DNA of 10,185 bases from T3SED10-47 sp046483725 (GCA_046483725.1 JAWOCQ010000065.1:1-10185), one strand, 5' to 3'. Shown: positions 1 through 5,946, counted from the stretch's first letter. Translations and numbers: made by a program. The notes: generated from the letters alone by a model not told the origin.

Positions 1-669
1 CCGGCGGATAACCTCCTCAATCTGCCCGAGGTCCATGTCCTCCGGCACGCCCTGCAGAAGGATCACGAACGTCTCCCGCAGGCGCTTTCCCACGTTCCAC
101 AGGACATACAACGTGATTGCCAGGGAAAGTATGGGGTCGAGGATCGGCACGTTCTGGATCCAGATGACCACGCTGGCCACCAGCACCGCCAGCCAGCCGA
201 GCACATCCTCCAAAAAGTGCCAGGTGACCACACGGTCGGTCAAGCTGCGGCCGCCGTGCATCCGCAGTGCGGCGATCCCGTTTACCAGCACCCCCACGAT
301 GGCGAAGGCGAACATCCCTGGCGCATGTGTCGGCTGGGGGGAAATGATCCGCGGGATGGCCTGGGACAGAACGACCAGCGCCCCACCGAACAGCACCACG
401 GACATCAGCACTGCCCCCAGAAGCGAGAACCGCCGGTACCCGAACGTGAACACCTCGTCGCCTTGGCGCTTGGACATCCGAGTGAACCGCCAGGTCATCC
501 CCAGGGTGATCGTGTCCCCCAGGTCGTGCAGGGCGTCGGACAGGATCGCCATGCTGTTTGTCCAGATTCCACCGGCGACCTCAAACAGGGTGAATCCCAA
601 ATTGAGGAAGAATGCGGTGCGGATCCGCCGCTCCGAGCTAACCTCGAGTCCGTGATGTCTGTGGCCCAT
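1..669 (-). CDS. Cation diffusion facilitator (CDF) family metal exporter, C-terminus off the left edge
   Basis: Probable proton-coupled exporter of divalent metals (zinc, cobalt, cadmium or iron) in the inner membrane. The 223 visible residues open with a short His-bearing head (MGHRHHG). About six membrane segments follow, near residues 18-36, 38-58, 83-102, 118-136, 148-170 and 176-194. The classic CDF metal site is complete: HDLGD in TM2 (H48 and D52, preceded by SDAL) and HFLED in TM5 (H151 and D155). The motif ILLQGVPEDMD near residue 203 marks entry into the cytoplasmic C-terminal domain, which runs off the window. This reading frame is open to base 1. The ATG at 669 is preceded by a GAGAG-like ribosome site. 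It is transcribed away from the rest of the window. CDF membership is very likely; the metal cannot be told from sequence. Confidence 0.93.
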   Translation of the reverse strand, partial: MGHRHHGLEVSSERRIRTAFFLNLGFTLFEVAGGIWTNSMAILSDALHDLGDTITLGMTWRFTRMSKRQGDEVFTFGYRRFSLLGAVLMSVVLFGGALVVLSQAIPRIISPQPTHAPGMFAFAIVGVLVNGIAALRMHGGRSLTDRVVTWHFLEDVLGWLAVLVASVVIWIQNVPILDPILSLAITLYVLWNVGKRLRETFVILLQGVPEDMDLGQIEEVIRR

Positions 670-687
670 GCTTTGCTCTCAGACGCA

Positions 688-716
688 ATAATGGATCGTC
701 ATCCCCCGACCTTCAA
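688..716 (-). promoter_or_regulatory. Possible sigma-70 promoter of the CDF transporter gene
   Basis: On the minus strand TTGAAG (711-716) and CATTAT (688-693) are 17 bases apart and lie just upstream of the ATG at 669. Each box matches consensus at 4 of 6 positions. The remainder of 670-882 has no gene I can support. Confidence 0.3.
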
Positions 717-882
717 CCAATCGGCTACAGTGTCGGAACCCGTCTCCGTCGCCGCATGTAGCTTCTATTGTCGGACTAGTTCTCCAATGCCATTGGATAG
801 AATGTGACATGTGAAGGCGAAATGAAGCTATACTGGACGTTTTGTATTCCCGGGACAGCCCCCGCCTGGGTTAGGTGTCTTC

Positions 883-1359
883 CTACCCGTGGTCAGTCGG
901 TTCCTCGCCTTGACCATCATCAGCCGCTTGATCATCGGCAGACCCACCAGGAGCGAACAGTTGTTCCATCAATTGCTCTAGGGATCTCTCGATCAGTTCG
1001 AGCCGGGACAGAGCCTCTACCTGAATGGCGGCGGGGGCCAGTTGCTCGCCCAGCCACTCAGCCAACCGCTCGTCGTGCACCTGCAGCTTCCCGGGGCGGT
1101 AGCCCACGTCATCGTCGTTGGCAAAGCCTACCAGCGCCTCAAGCAGCAGGGTCACCGGCGAAACCTCAGTGTCTTCCGGTATCTCGCTTGAGCGTACGTG
1201 CCCCGTCTCTGTGCTGCCACACAATCCTATGAGGGGGCCCTCCGACGTTTCCGCATCGCTATCCCCGAGCGGCGGGAACTGAACAACGGCCAATTGCCAC
1301 ATGTCCTCATCCCGCTGTGGGAGTTTGCTAAGCGCTTGCGCTTCGACATTTAAGTCCAT
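883..1359 (-). CDS. Acidic uncharacterised protein, possibly DUF6930/DUF7309-like
   Basis: A 158-residue soluble protein with no signal peptide or membrane segment. The ATG at 1359 is chosen over one ten codons upstream because GGGGTGA lies 6 bases before it. The middle part (GPLIGLCGSTETGHV, then a helix LLLEALVGF) and the stretch YRPGKLQVHDERLAEWL near residue 93 resemble proteins that I recall as the DUF6930/DUF7309 group. These carry an 'RP-x-x-x-V-x-D-x-x-L' pattern followed by a predicted amphipathic helix, here up to LEQLMEQL. The last 20 residues are strongly acidic and low in complexity (ADDQAADDGQGEEPTDHG). It is divergent from the Mth938-like gene. The protein is very probably real, but the family link is from memory of the pattern and no function is known. 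Confidence 0.7.
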   Translation of the reverse strand: MDLNVEAQALSKLPQRDEDMWQLAVVQFPPLGDSDAETSEGPLIGLCGSTETGHVRSSEIPEDTEVSPVTLLLEALVGFANDDDVGYRPGKLQVHDERLAEWLGEQLAPAAIQVEALSRLELIERSLEQLMEQLFAPGGSADDQAADDGQGEEPTDHG

Positions 1360-1376
1360 TTGTTCACCCCTGTCGG

Positions 1377-1439
1377 CTAGTCGTCCCACTCATCGTAGTG
1401 GGTGCTCGGCTCGACCACAATGAGCTGATCCTTCTCCAC
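1377..1439 (-). CDS. Possible 20-residue small ORF upstream of the acidic protein
   Basis: A GTG at 1439 is preceded by AAGGAG at 1448-1453 with 8-base spacing. It opens a 20-codon frame ending HYDEWDD then TAG. The stop lies 17 bases before the ATG of the acidic-protein gene on the same strand. The frame stays open upstream to a stop at 1479-1481, so it could also be the tail of a lost gene. It could be a leader peptide, a small protein or a chance frame. Confidence 0.3.
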   Translation of the reverse strand: MEKDQLIVVEPSTHYDEWDD

Positions 1440-1520
1440 GGAGTCAGCTCCTTCGCTTGCTCGGTGGCCCCGTACGGTCTACAAACCGAGAGTGGAGCTA
1501 AACTGAGTGAGGTGAGCGCG

Positions 1521-1865
1521 GTGAGAATCGACGGCTATAGATTCGGCGAGATCGTGATCGACGGCCGGACGCACGACAAAGACGTCTTACTCTACGGTGA
1601 TCAGGTGATCGACTGGTGGCGGGTGCACAGGCATCGTCTGCAGCTTGTGGACGTGGAGGGGCTCCTTGAGCAGGACCCTCCCCCGGAGGTGCTCATCGTG
1701 GGTACGGGAAACTCCGGCCTCGTCGACGTCCCCGACAAGGTGGTCAAGGACATACAGGACCGGGGTATAGAGGTGCGGGTCCACCGTACCCAGGAAGCAT
1801 GCCATGTCTACAACCAGCTGGCCGACTCCAAGCGGACAGCGGCCGCCCTTCACCTAACCTGCTAG
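1521..1865 (+). CDS. Mth938-like domain protein (DUF498, PF04430)
   Basis: A 114-residue single-domain protein that matches the Mth938/NDUFAF3 fold family nearly end to end. Family landmarks are IDGYRFGEIVIDG at the start, DVLLYGDQVIDWW, EVLIVGTGNSGLVDVP near residue 52, and a C-terminal AAALHLTC. The eukaryotic relative NDUFAF3 is a complex I assembly factor; the role of bacterial members is unknown. GTG 1521 is preferred because AGGTGA (1510-1515) sits 5 bases upstream and the family homology begins there. GTG 1512 is a second in-frame choice. An earlier in-frame start at 1398 would add about 41 residues with no family match. It converges on the PIN toxin of module 1 across a 43-base gap holding a stem-loop. 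Confidence 0.9.
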   Translation: MRIDGYRFGEIVIDGRTHDKDVLLYGDQVIDWWRVHRHRLQLVDVEGLLEQDPPPEVLIVGTGNSGLVDVPDKVVKDIQDRGIEVRVHRTQEACHVYNQLADSKRTAAALHLTC

Positions 1866-1867
1866 TA

Positions 1868-1906
1868 ACGGCACACACGCCAAACGGCGCAGATAAGCTG
1901 TGCCGT
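1868..1906. terminator. Stem-loop between convergent genes, possible bidirectional terminator
   Basis: ACGGCACA (1868-1875) pairs perfectly with TGTGCCGT (1899-1906). Inside the loop CGCC-AAAC-GGCG (1878-1889) forms a second small stem. It fills the gap between two convergent stop codons, where a shared terminator would be expected. There is no clear T-run on either side, so intrinsic termination is uncertain. Confidence 0.45.
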
Positions 1907-1908
1907 AC

Positions 1909-2331
1909 TCAGAGGACCGGCAGCTTCTCCGCCTCGGCGGCCCTGTTGAGCCGCTCGTCGAAGGAGGAGAAGACTAGCTCTTCCTTTACCCGATGCTTGA
2001 CGGTGCAGGCAGATGCCAGCTGCAGAGCGTCGCCTGCCCTCAGTGGATGGCGCTCCACGAGGACAACGGCCTCCTGGCACAGGTTGTCCGAGAGCTCCAC
2101 CACCAAGAACCTCCCCCAATCCTCCTCCAGCGAGGAGGCCAGGTACTGATGCTCGGCCGGCGACAGTTCTCCCTGTCGTACCTTCCGGGCAAACGCTCCA
2201 CGGGCTTCCACGTACGTCAGACGGCTTGTTGTCACAACCGACGCCCGTGTCACGGCAGCGCGTATGTCGGAGGTTCCCCGCTCCTCAGCGTACAGCTTCA
2301 GCAGGGCGCTTGTGTCGAGATACAGGATCAT
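1909..2331 (-). CDS. vapC: PIN-domain ribonuclease toxin, VapC-like (module 1)
   Basis: A 140-residue PIN nuclease, the usual VapC length. VapC toxins cut specific RNAs such as initiator tRNA or 23S rRNA using a Mg/Mn site formed by acidic residues. All four expected acids are visible: D6 in YLDTSALLK, E42 in TYVEARGA, D101 in RAGDALQLA and D125 in FSSFDERL. So it is predicted to be active. Its ATG overlaps the antitoxin stop by 4 bases (ATGA), the usual translational coupling of antitoxin then toxin. The RNA target cannot be predicted. Confidence 0.92.
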   Translation of the reverse strand: MILYLDTSALLKLYAEERGTSDIRAAVTRASVVTTSRLTYVEARGAFARKVRQGELSPAEHQYLASSLEEDWGRFLVVELSDNLCQEAVVLVERHPLRAGDALQLASACTVKHRVKEELVFSSFDERLNRAAEAEKLPVL

Positions 2332-2603
2332 CGCCTGTCTTCCAAGGCAACCTCCGAGAGCGGGCGCCCAGTGAGCTTGACAGGCTTCTCAGCCCCCCGC
2401 GGCTTGCCGCCTGACCACGAAGCCTCGGCGCCCTGAACCATGGCCAGCACGCCTTGGTCCACTCCATGCTCCTTCCGCGCCGGGGTGATGACGGCGATGA
2501 CCTTCCCCCGGTCAGTTACCTCCACGCACTCGCCTTCCCTCACCCGCCTTAAGTACTCGCTCAGCCGATCGCGCAGCTTCCGCACGCCCACCTTGTGGCC
2601 CAT
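2328..2603 (-). CDS. Phd/YefM-type antitoxin (module 1)
   Basis: A 91-residue antitoxin. The N-terminal half has the Phd/YefM DNA-binding pattern: VGVRKLRDRLSEYLRRV, then GECVEVTDRGKVIAVITP. The C-terminal half (about residues 45-91) is Arg/Lys-rich and probably unstructured until it wraps the PIN toxin. AGGAGG at 2610-2615 lies 6 bases before the ATG. It is expected to neutralise the downstream VapC and repress its own operon by binding the upstream DNA, where ATGTG-N2-CACAT is seen at 2625-2636. Confidence 0.9.
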   Translation of the reverse strand: MGHKVGVRKLRDRLSEYLRRVREGECVEVTDRGKVIAVITPARKEHGVDQGVLAMVQGAEASWSGGKPRGAEKPVKLTGRPLSEVALEDRR

Positions 2604-2624
2604 CGGAGTCCTCCTCCCTCAGCC

Positions 2625-2663
2625 ATGTGGTCACATTTTCCCATGATGACGCCACTTAGGCAA
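2625..2663 (-). promoter_or_regulatory. Putative promoter and operator of module 1
   Basis: On the minus strand TTGCCT (2658-2663) and GAAAAT (2635-2640) are 17 bases apart, each 4 of 6 to consensus. An inverted repeat ATGTG-N2-CACAT (2625-2636) overlaps the -10 box and would suit autorepression by the antitoxin. Confidence 0.3.
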
Positions 2664-2702
2664 GTGCACTACCTGTCCGATTGGGTCGGCAGAGCTACAG
2701 CA

Positions 2703-2731
2703 TTGGCTTCCATGGGGCCGGGCCCTATATT
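2703..2731 (+). promoter_or_regulatory. Putative promoter of the DUF3841 gene
   Basis: TTGGCT (2703-2708), a 17-base spacer and TATATT (2726-2731, 5 of 6 to consensus). Transcription would start near 2738, almost exactly where the long repeat begins at 2736, so the transcribed leader and the repeat nearly coincide. The second copy at 10048 does not have this promoter in front of it. Confidence 0.4.
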
Positions 2732-2735
2732 CTGC

Positions 2736-2873
2736 GGACGCGCAAGCAGCGAGGCGGCGGCCTTGTCTGGGGTCCGCTTGGGGCATGTCCTCACAGAGAC
2801 CGAGGAGATGTTGGAGCATGCGAGTGTGGACGATCCAACCACTTGAAGCTCTGGACCGACTGGCGGCCGAGCG
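2736..2873 (+). repeat. 138-bp direct repeat, copy 1 (leader and first codons of the DUF3841 gene)
   Basis: Matches 10048-10185 at 137 of 138 positions; the one difference is T at 2766 against C at 10078. It covers 82 bases of non-coding leader and the first 18 codons of the DUF3841 gene. The match begins sharply at GGACGCGC and still continues where the window ends. Confidence 0.97.
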
Positions 2874-3168
2874 CCTGTTGTATGTCGAGCCGCGTCATGT
2901 TCCCCAGGAGTTTCGCCACGCCTACGATTGGATGCGCTCTCAGATGGCAAGGCGCGTCGCTGGCTGCAACGGCCGGTACCCTTGGTGGGGCTGGTACAGC
3001 CCACGCCCGGTCTTGCGGCGGTCCGGCCACTTGCCACGCGGCACGCCGGGAGTCCGGCTGGAGCTGGAACTCCACGTAGACCGTGTTCTCCTCTCAGATT
3101 TCGACTCCTGGCATGCTGTGTTGAACAGAGGATACCTGGCGTTGACTGAGAAGGAGGAAGAGGAGTAG
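2818..3168 (+). CDS. DUF3841 family protein, short form
   Basis: A 116-residue protein with DUF3841 hallmarks: WTIQPLEAL at the N-terminus, HAYDWMRSQMARR, the aromatic YPWWGWY, and RLELELHVDRVLLSDFDSWH then VLNRGYL. No function is established for this family. Members I know of run to roughly 180-200 residues. This one stops after LTEKEEEE and the next gene begins 20 bases later on the other strand, so the usual C-terminal third is missing, not displaced. GAGGAG (2802-2807) is the probable ribosome site, 10 bases before the ATG. The leader and gene start are duplicated at the right edge of the window. It could be a naturally short variant or a truncated copy. Confidence 0.85.
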   Translation: MRVWTIQPLEALDRLAAERLLYVEPRHVPQEFRHAYDWMRSQMARRVAGCNGRYPWWGWYSPRPVLRRSGHLPRGTPGVRLELELHVDRVLLSDFDSWHAVLNRGYLALTEKEEEE

Positions 3169-3187
3169 TGAAGCATCGCCCCTCAGG

Positions 3188-3499
3188 TCACCTCTTGCCG
3201 GCTGCACGTGCCTCCAACCATCGCTTGAGCGAACGCTGACTCTCCCCGGACGGCTTCCCCAATACCAAGTCCTCGACACTGATGTCTTCGTCCAGATCAG
3301 GCCAATGAATACCTTCGCCATTTCCTATCAATCGCCAGTTCGCGCGCTCCTCCGGTGTGCCGTGTAACAGCCGCGGATACCAGGCCAGCGGCACGGATGT
3401 AACCCGCCCATCATCCAACTCGACGGTTAGCACCTCATCCGTAATCGTGGTATTTCGCGCGCCGGCTACCCGCACCACTTCAGTCCTCGAAGTACTCAT
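3188..3499 (-). CDS. DUF2442 domain protein
   Basis: A 103-residue protein that fits DUF2442: an N-terminal strand, then LTVELDDGRVTSVPLAWYPRL, a WRLIGNGEGIHWPDLDEDISVEDLV core, and a basic tail (RSLKRWLEARAAGKR). DUF2442 proteins are small and of unproven role, often encoded beside DUF4160 as here, and are considered probable antitoxin-like or DNA-binding partners. The ATG at 3499 is chosen because the family match begins there; an upstream ATG at 3532 would add 11 unlike residues. It overlaps the DUF4160 stop by 20 bases, implying translational coupling. It converges on DUF3841 across a 19-base gap. Confidence 0.85.
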   Translation of the reverse strand: MSTSRTEVVRVAGARNTTITDEVLTVELDDGRVTSVPLAWYPRLLHGTPEERANWRLIGNGEGIHWPDLDEDISVEDLVLGKPSGESQRSLKRWLEARAAGKR

Positions 3500-3716
3500 C
3501 CCAGCTCGTTGGCAAGTCTTTCCGGTTGTCATCTATGAGTTTCCGAATCCGATTGAGCTCGTCACTGCTGAACCCTCGGCTCCTTTGTAGTCTGACGGGG
3601 TCGAGCCAGAACTTCGCTACCTTCTCATCACGCTCGACGTGTATGTGAGGAGGCTCATGGCGATCACCGGCATAGAAGAAGAACCTGTAAGGCCCGACCC
3701 GTAGAGCTGTTGGCAT
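3480..3716 (-). CDS. DUF4160 domain protein
   Basis: A 78-residue protein matching DUF4160 over its full length. It has YRFFFYAGDRHEPPHIHV (the conserved EPPHIHV core near residue 21), AKFWLDPVRL, then GFSSDELNRIRKLI and an acidic end WDEYFED. The family has no proven activity. Its steady pairing with DUF2442 leads many annotators to treat the two as a candidate toxin-antitoxin-like unit; which is the toxin is not settled. It is the first gene of the pair, with a good upstream promoter. Confidence 0.88.
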   Translation of the reverse strand: MPTALRVGPYRFFFYAGDRHEPPHIHVERDEKVAKFWLDPVRLQRSRGFSSDELNRIRKLIDDNRKDLPTSWDEYFED

Positions 3717-3743
3717 AGTACGTCTCTCATCCCTGGCATCCGC

Positions 3744-3773
3744 ATACTACTCTGGCCTCTGCTCTGTTGTCAA
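3744..3773 (-). promoter_or_regulatory. Promoter of the DUF4160/DUF2442 pair
   Basis: On the minus strand a perfect TTGACA (3768-3773), an 18-base spacer and TAGTAT (3744-3749), ending 27 bases before the DUF4160 ATG. This is the best -35 box in the window. Confidence 0.5.
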
Positions 3774-3839
3774 CTTTCCTGCCATGTTGGATCTCCGTTC
3801 TGCCAAGCGCACCCAAGCCAATTGTGTTTCCCACATGCT

Positions 3840-3876
3840 ACGCGCCACAAGCCACAGGCCACACCAACCCTGTGAA
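3840..3876. repeat. Dispersed intergenic repeat (ACGCGCCACAAGC type)
   Basis: Bases 3840-3862 match 6365-6387 at 21 of 23 positions, sharing an exact 13-mer ACGCGCCACAAGC. Like the copies near 6400 and 7290 it is followed by an AACC-TGTGAAC element (3866-3876). It lies upstream of the DUF4160/DUF2442 pair. Confidence 0.6.
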
Positions 3877-3887
3877 CTGTTGTTATG

Positions 3888-4016
3888 CGGCCCGTAGGTC
3901 GGCACGAGCGCCTTTAGCGCCTCCTGGATGCCCCGGGCATCCCCGCGCCCGCGCGGCAGGCCACAAGCCCGGCCAGCATGTGGTCGAATCCTGCCTCCGG
4001 CGGGGCATCCCCCAGT
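3888..4016 (-). pseudogene. Decayed C-terminal fragment resembling CapD/PseB-type sugar-nucleotide dehydratase
   Basis: On the minus strand one frame reads GDAPPEAGFDHMLAGLVACR, and a second reads GDARGIQEALKALVPTYGP (3888-3944). They join in sense if one frameshift is assumed within the GC-rich run near 3940-3955. The joined string resembles the end of CapD-like NDP-sugar dehydratase/epimerase proteins, where a helical tail closes with 'L-x-x-L-V-P-x-Y-x-P'. No Rossmann core or active-site motif is found upstream, so only a remnant is present. The match is short and made by eye; a chance resemblance is possible. Confidence 0.35.
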
Positions 4017-4254
4017 GCTGTTGGAGACTGGCGCACTGGCAGGAGCATCCAGCATACTCTGACTGACCTGCTCTGACTGGCAGTCGATGGCTGGCTGGCA
4101 GGGAGCGAACACCTTGGCGATGCCCGATGGCTGGCCGTGGACCCGGGCAGCGCCCATCCGGTCGAACAGGCGGTAGCCGGGCTCCCCGGTTGCGCCCGGA
4201 CAGGGAGCCGAGCGCAAACGCCGGTGTGAGCGGGGCCAAACGCAGGAGGCTGAG

Positions 4255-5316
4255 ATGCTCTACGGAATGCTTGCTGCTGTGCTGTTTGGGATCAACGCAC
4301 CTTTGTCGAAGCTCTTGCTCGACGGTGTGGATCCGATCATCCTGGCGGGGCTGCTGTACCTCGGCGCGGGCGCGGCTATGGGGGTGGTCCATGGAGGACA
4401 GAGGGCCCTGGGGGTCGAGGGCGCTGAGGCGCGCCTGAGCCGGGAGGACGTGCCTTGGCTTGCCGGGGCCGTCCTGGCTGGGGGCGTGCTCGGGCCGATC
4501 CTGCTGCTCCTGGGGCTTCAACTGTCTCCTGCCGCTACGGTCTCGTTGCTGCTCAACTTCGAGGTGGTGGCGACGGGTGTGGTGGCCTTCATGTTGTTCG
4601 GTGAGGCCGTAGGCAAGCGGAGCTGGACTGCGATCGCAGCGGTGACCGCGGGCGGAGCGCTGCTGTCGATCGACCCGGCGGACGGGTGGGGCGTGTCGCT
4701 GGGTTCTCTGCTCGTGATCGGGGCATGTGTAGCCTGGGGGCTCGACAACAACCTCACCGGGCGGATCTCGCTCAAGGATCCCAAGCGGATCGTGATGATC
4801 AAAGGACTGGCGGCAGGCGGGTTCTCCTTGCTGCTGGGGCTGGCGTTGGGACGCCCACTTCCCGCGCTGGCAGGGGCCTTGTGGGCGCTGGGGCTGGGTA
4901 CGGTGAGCTACGGGGCGAGCATCGTGCTGTATGTGCAGTCGCTGCGGCGGGTTGGGGCGGCGCGGACGGGCGCGGTGTTCGGGCTGGCGCCCTTCGTCGG
5001 GGTGGGGCTATCGCTTCTTGTGTTTGTCCAGGCTCCCCAGTGGCCCTTCTACGGGGCGCTGCCTCTGATGATTGTGGCGGCGGTCTTGCTGGCGCGGGAG
5101 CGCCACGCCCATGAGCACGCCCACGCCGAGCTGAAGCACACCCACGGCCATCGGCATGATGACGGGCACCACCAGCACCTGCACGGCCCGGGGTGCGAGG
5201 ACGCCAGACGCCACGCGCATGAGCACACCCACGCCCAGCTGACCCACAGCCATCCGCACCGTCCCGACGCGCACCACCGTCACGGGCACGAACGCCCTCC
5301 CGCCGCGGCCCGGTGA
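4255..5316 (+). CDS. EamA/DMT-family transporter with histidine-rich C-terminal tail
   Basis: A 353-residue inner-membrane protein. Residues 1-280 form about ten hydrophobic segments arranged as two EamA repeats; the first begins MLYGMLAAVLFGINAPLSKLL with LNFEVVATGVVAFMLFGE near residue 100, and the second spans about 145-280 with WGLDNNLTGRIS. DMT exporters move small metabolites or ions out of the cell. Residues 281-353 are a hydrophilic tail holding 23 histidines in two related blocks, HAHEHAHAELKH (from 284) and HAHEHTHAQLTH (from 320), each closing in an HH-x-H type cluster. Such tails occur in a recognisable subset of DMT proteins and suggest metal binding or sensing, possibly nickel, zinc or cobalt. 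AGGAGG lies 5 bases before the ATG. The substrate is not predicted. Confidence 0.92.
   Translation: MLYGMLAAVLFGINAPLSKLLLDGVDPIILAGLLYLGAGAAMGVVHGGQRALGVEGAEARLSREDVPWLAGAVLAGGVLGPILLLLGLQLSPAATVSLLLNFEVVATGVVAFMLFGEAVGKRSWTAIAAVTAGGALLSIDPADGWGVSLGSLLVIGACVAWGLDNNLTGRISLKDPKRIVMIKGLAAGGFSLLLGLALGRPLPALAGALWALGLGTVSYGASIVLYVQSLRRVGAARTGAVFGLAPFVGVGLSLLVFVQAPQWPFYGALPLMIVAAVLLARERHAHEHAHAELKHTHGHRHDDGHHQHLHGPGCEDARRHAHEHTHAQLTHSHPHRPDAHHRHGHERPPAAAR
5104..5289 (+). repeat. Two imperfect tandem blocks coding for His-rich metal-binding segments
   Basis: Block 1 (5104-5187) and block 2 (5212-5289) are diverged copies of one unit of about 26 codons: HAHEH-x-HA-x-L-x-H-x-H, a short linker, then HH-x-H-x-H. 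They lie inside the EamA gene, in the tail after the last membrane segment. Confidence 0.7.
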
Positions 5317-5438
5317 AGCGCCGCTTTAGCCGGTGAAACCCATGGTGGCCGAAACAGTCTGAGACATCACCGAGAGGTGGCATGCTGTTCAGCAGTAGCG
5401 TATTGGCAGTAAAGCAAAAATGCGGTAGGAGGCTGCCG

Positions 5439-5531
5439 ATGAAGATCACGGAGAAGCGCGTTCAGATCGGAAAGCGTGGGACCATCACGCTTCTGGTGAG
5501 GTTGCGCGAGCGCTATGGCTTGGAGGCCGGG
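5439..5531 (+). pseudogene. Truncated AbrB/MazE-type antitoxin gene (N-terminal 31 codons)
   Basis: ATG 5439 has a strong AGGAGG (5427-5432) 6 bases upstream. It encodes MKITEKRVQIGKRG, then TITLLVRLRERYGLEAG, the swapped-hairpin N-terminus of SpoVT/AbrB antitoxins. Homology stops at about 5531, where a 'GD' step and a further strand pair would be expected. After that the frame runs on as unrelated residues to a stop at 5598-5600. The break coincides with the natural end of the convergent PIN gene of module 2, so the rest of this gene was lost when the two were joined. No toxin gene for it follows on the plus strand. Confidence 0.75.
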
Positions 5532-5946
5532 GGACCACGGCGAACCGCCGCTTGTTGTCCTCTCCGAATCGGTAGATCCCAAAGTGCGAATCGAATGTGA
5601 AAACCTGTTCGATCCCCTCGCGTTCCATCACCGCGAAACTGGTCCCGTCAACCAACGAAAAGCGCTGATCGGGAAAGCGGCCAATGGCCTCCCGTGCGTA
5701 ATCCAAGTCCTGCAAGGTCACTTGGAGGACGGTAATGATTCCAGAGCGTATGCCGTCCCAGAAACGAATCGCTACCTCTCGCCCCAGCCGGCTCCCGATG
5801 AGGAACCAGCACTCCACCAGAACATGGTCCGTGGTGAAGAGTTTTCCCTTGGTGAGTTCGTCATACGCGGCTCTCGCCTCAAGATGCCTCCGGTCGCCCT
5901 TATCGGCGAGGGCGTAGAACGCGGAGGTGTCTATGAAGACTTTCAT
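5485..5946 (-). CDS. vapC: PIN-domain ribonuclease toxin, VapC-like (module 2)
   Basis: A 153-residue PIN nuclease with all four acidic positions: D6 in FIDTSAFYAL, E45 in HVLVECWFL, D100 in SLVDGTSFAVM and D119 in FTFDSHFG. The family domain ends naturally at about residue 139 (RRFAVVP). The last 14 residues (RPPSHSARATSPEA) are encoded by the antisense strand of the truncated AbrB gene, so they are an acquired read-through tail, not PIN sequence. The ATG overlaps the antitoxin stop by 4 bases (ATGA). Predicted to be catalytically intact; any effect of the tail is unknown. Confidence 0.92.
   Translation of the reverse strand: MKVFIDTSAFYALADKGDRRHLEARAAYDELTKGKLFTTDHVLVECWFLIGSRLGREVAIRFWDGIRSGIITVLQVTLQDLDYAREAIGRFPDQRFSLVDGTSFAVMEREGIEQVFTFDSHFGIYRFGEDNKRRFAVVPRPPSHSARATSPEA

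Larger units (their letters stand above)
3717..4254. other. Gene-poor intergenic stretch
   Basis: No intact gene is supported here. It holds the DUF4160 promoter, a short dispersed repeat (3840-3876) and a frameshifted remnant resembling a CapD-type C-terminus (3888-4016). From about 4020 to 4240, minus-strand frames stay open, but their proteins (rich in Arg, Pro, Gly) resemble no family and look like GC-driven open frames. The last bases carry AGGAGG (4244-4249) for the EamA gene. Confidence 0.6.

Noticed and set aside
35..807. Two long plus-strand open frames at the left edge.
   Set aside because: They are antisense to the CDF transporter, whose motifs are clear on the other strand.
3883..4521. 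Long open frame of 212 codons on the minus strand.
   Set aside because: It has no family resemblance, is rich in Arg, Pro and Gln, and its first half is antisense to the well-supported EamA gene.
5008..5289. Open frame on the minus strand coding for a Val/Met-rich, membrane-like protein.
   Set aside because: It is the antisense of the His-rich tail of the EamA gene; His codons read backwards give Val and Met.
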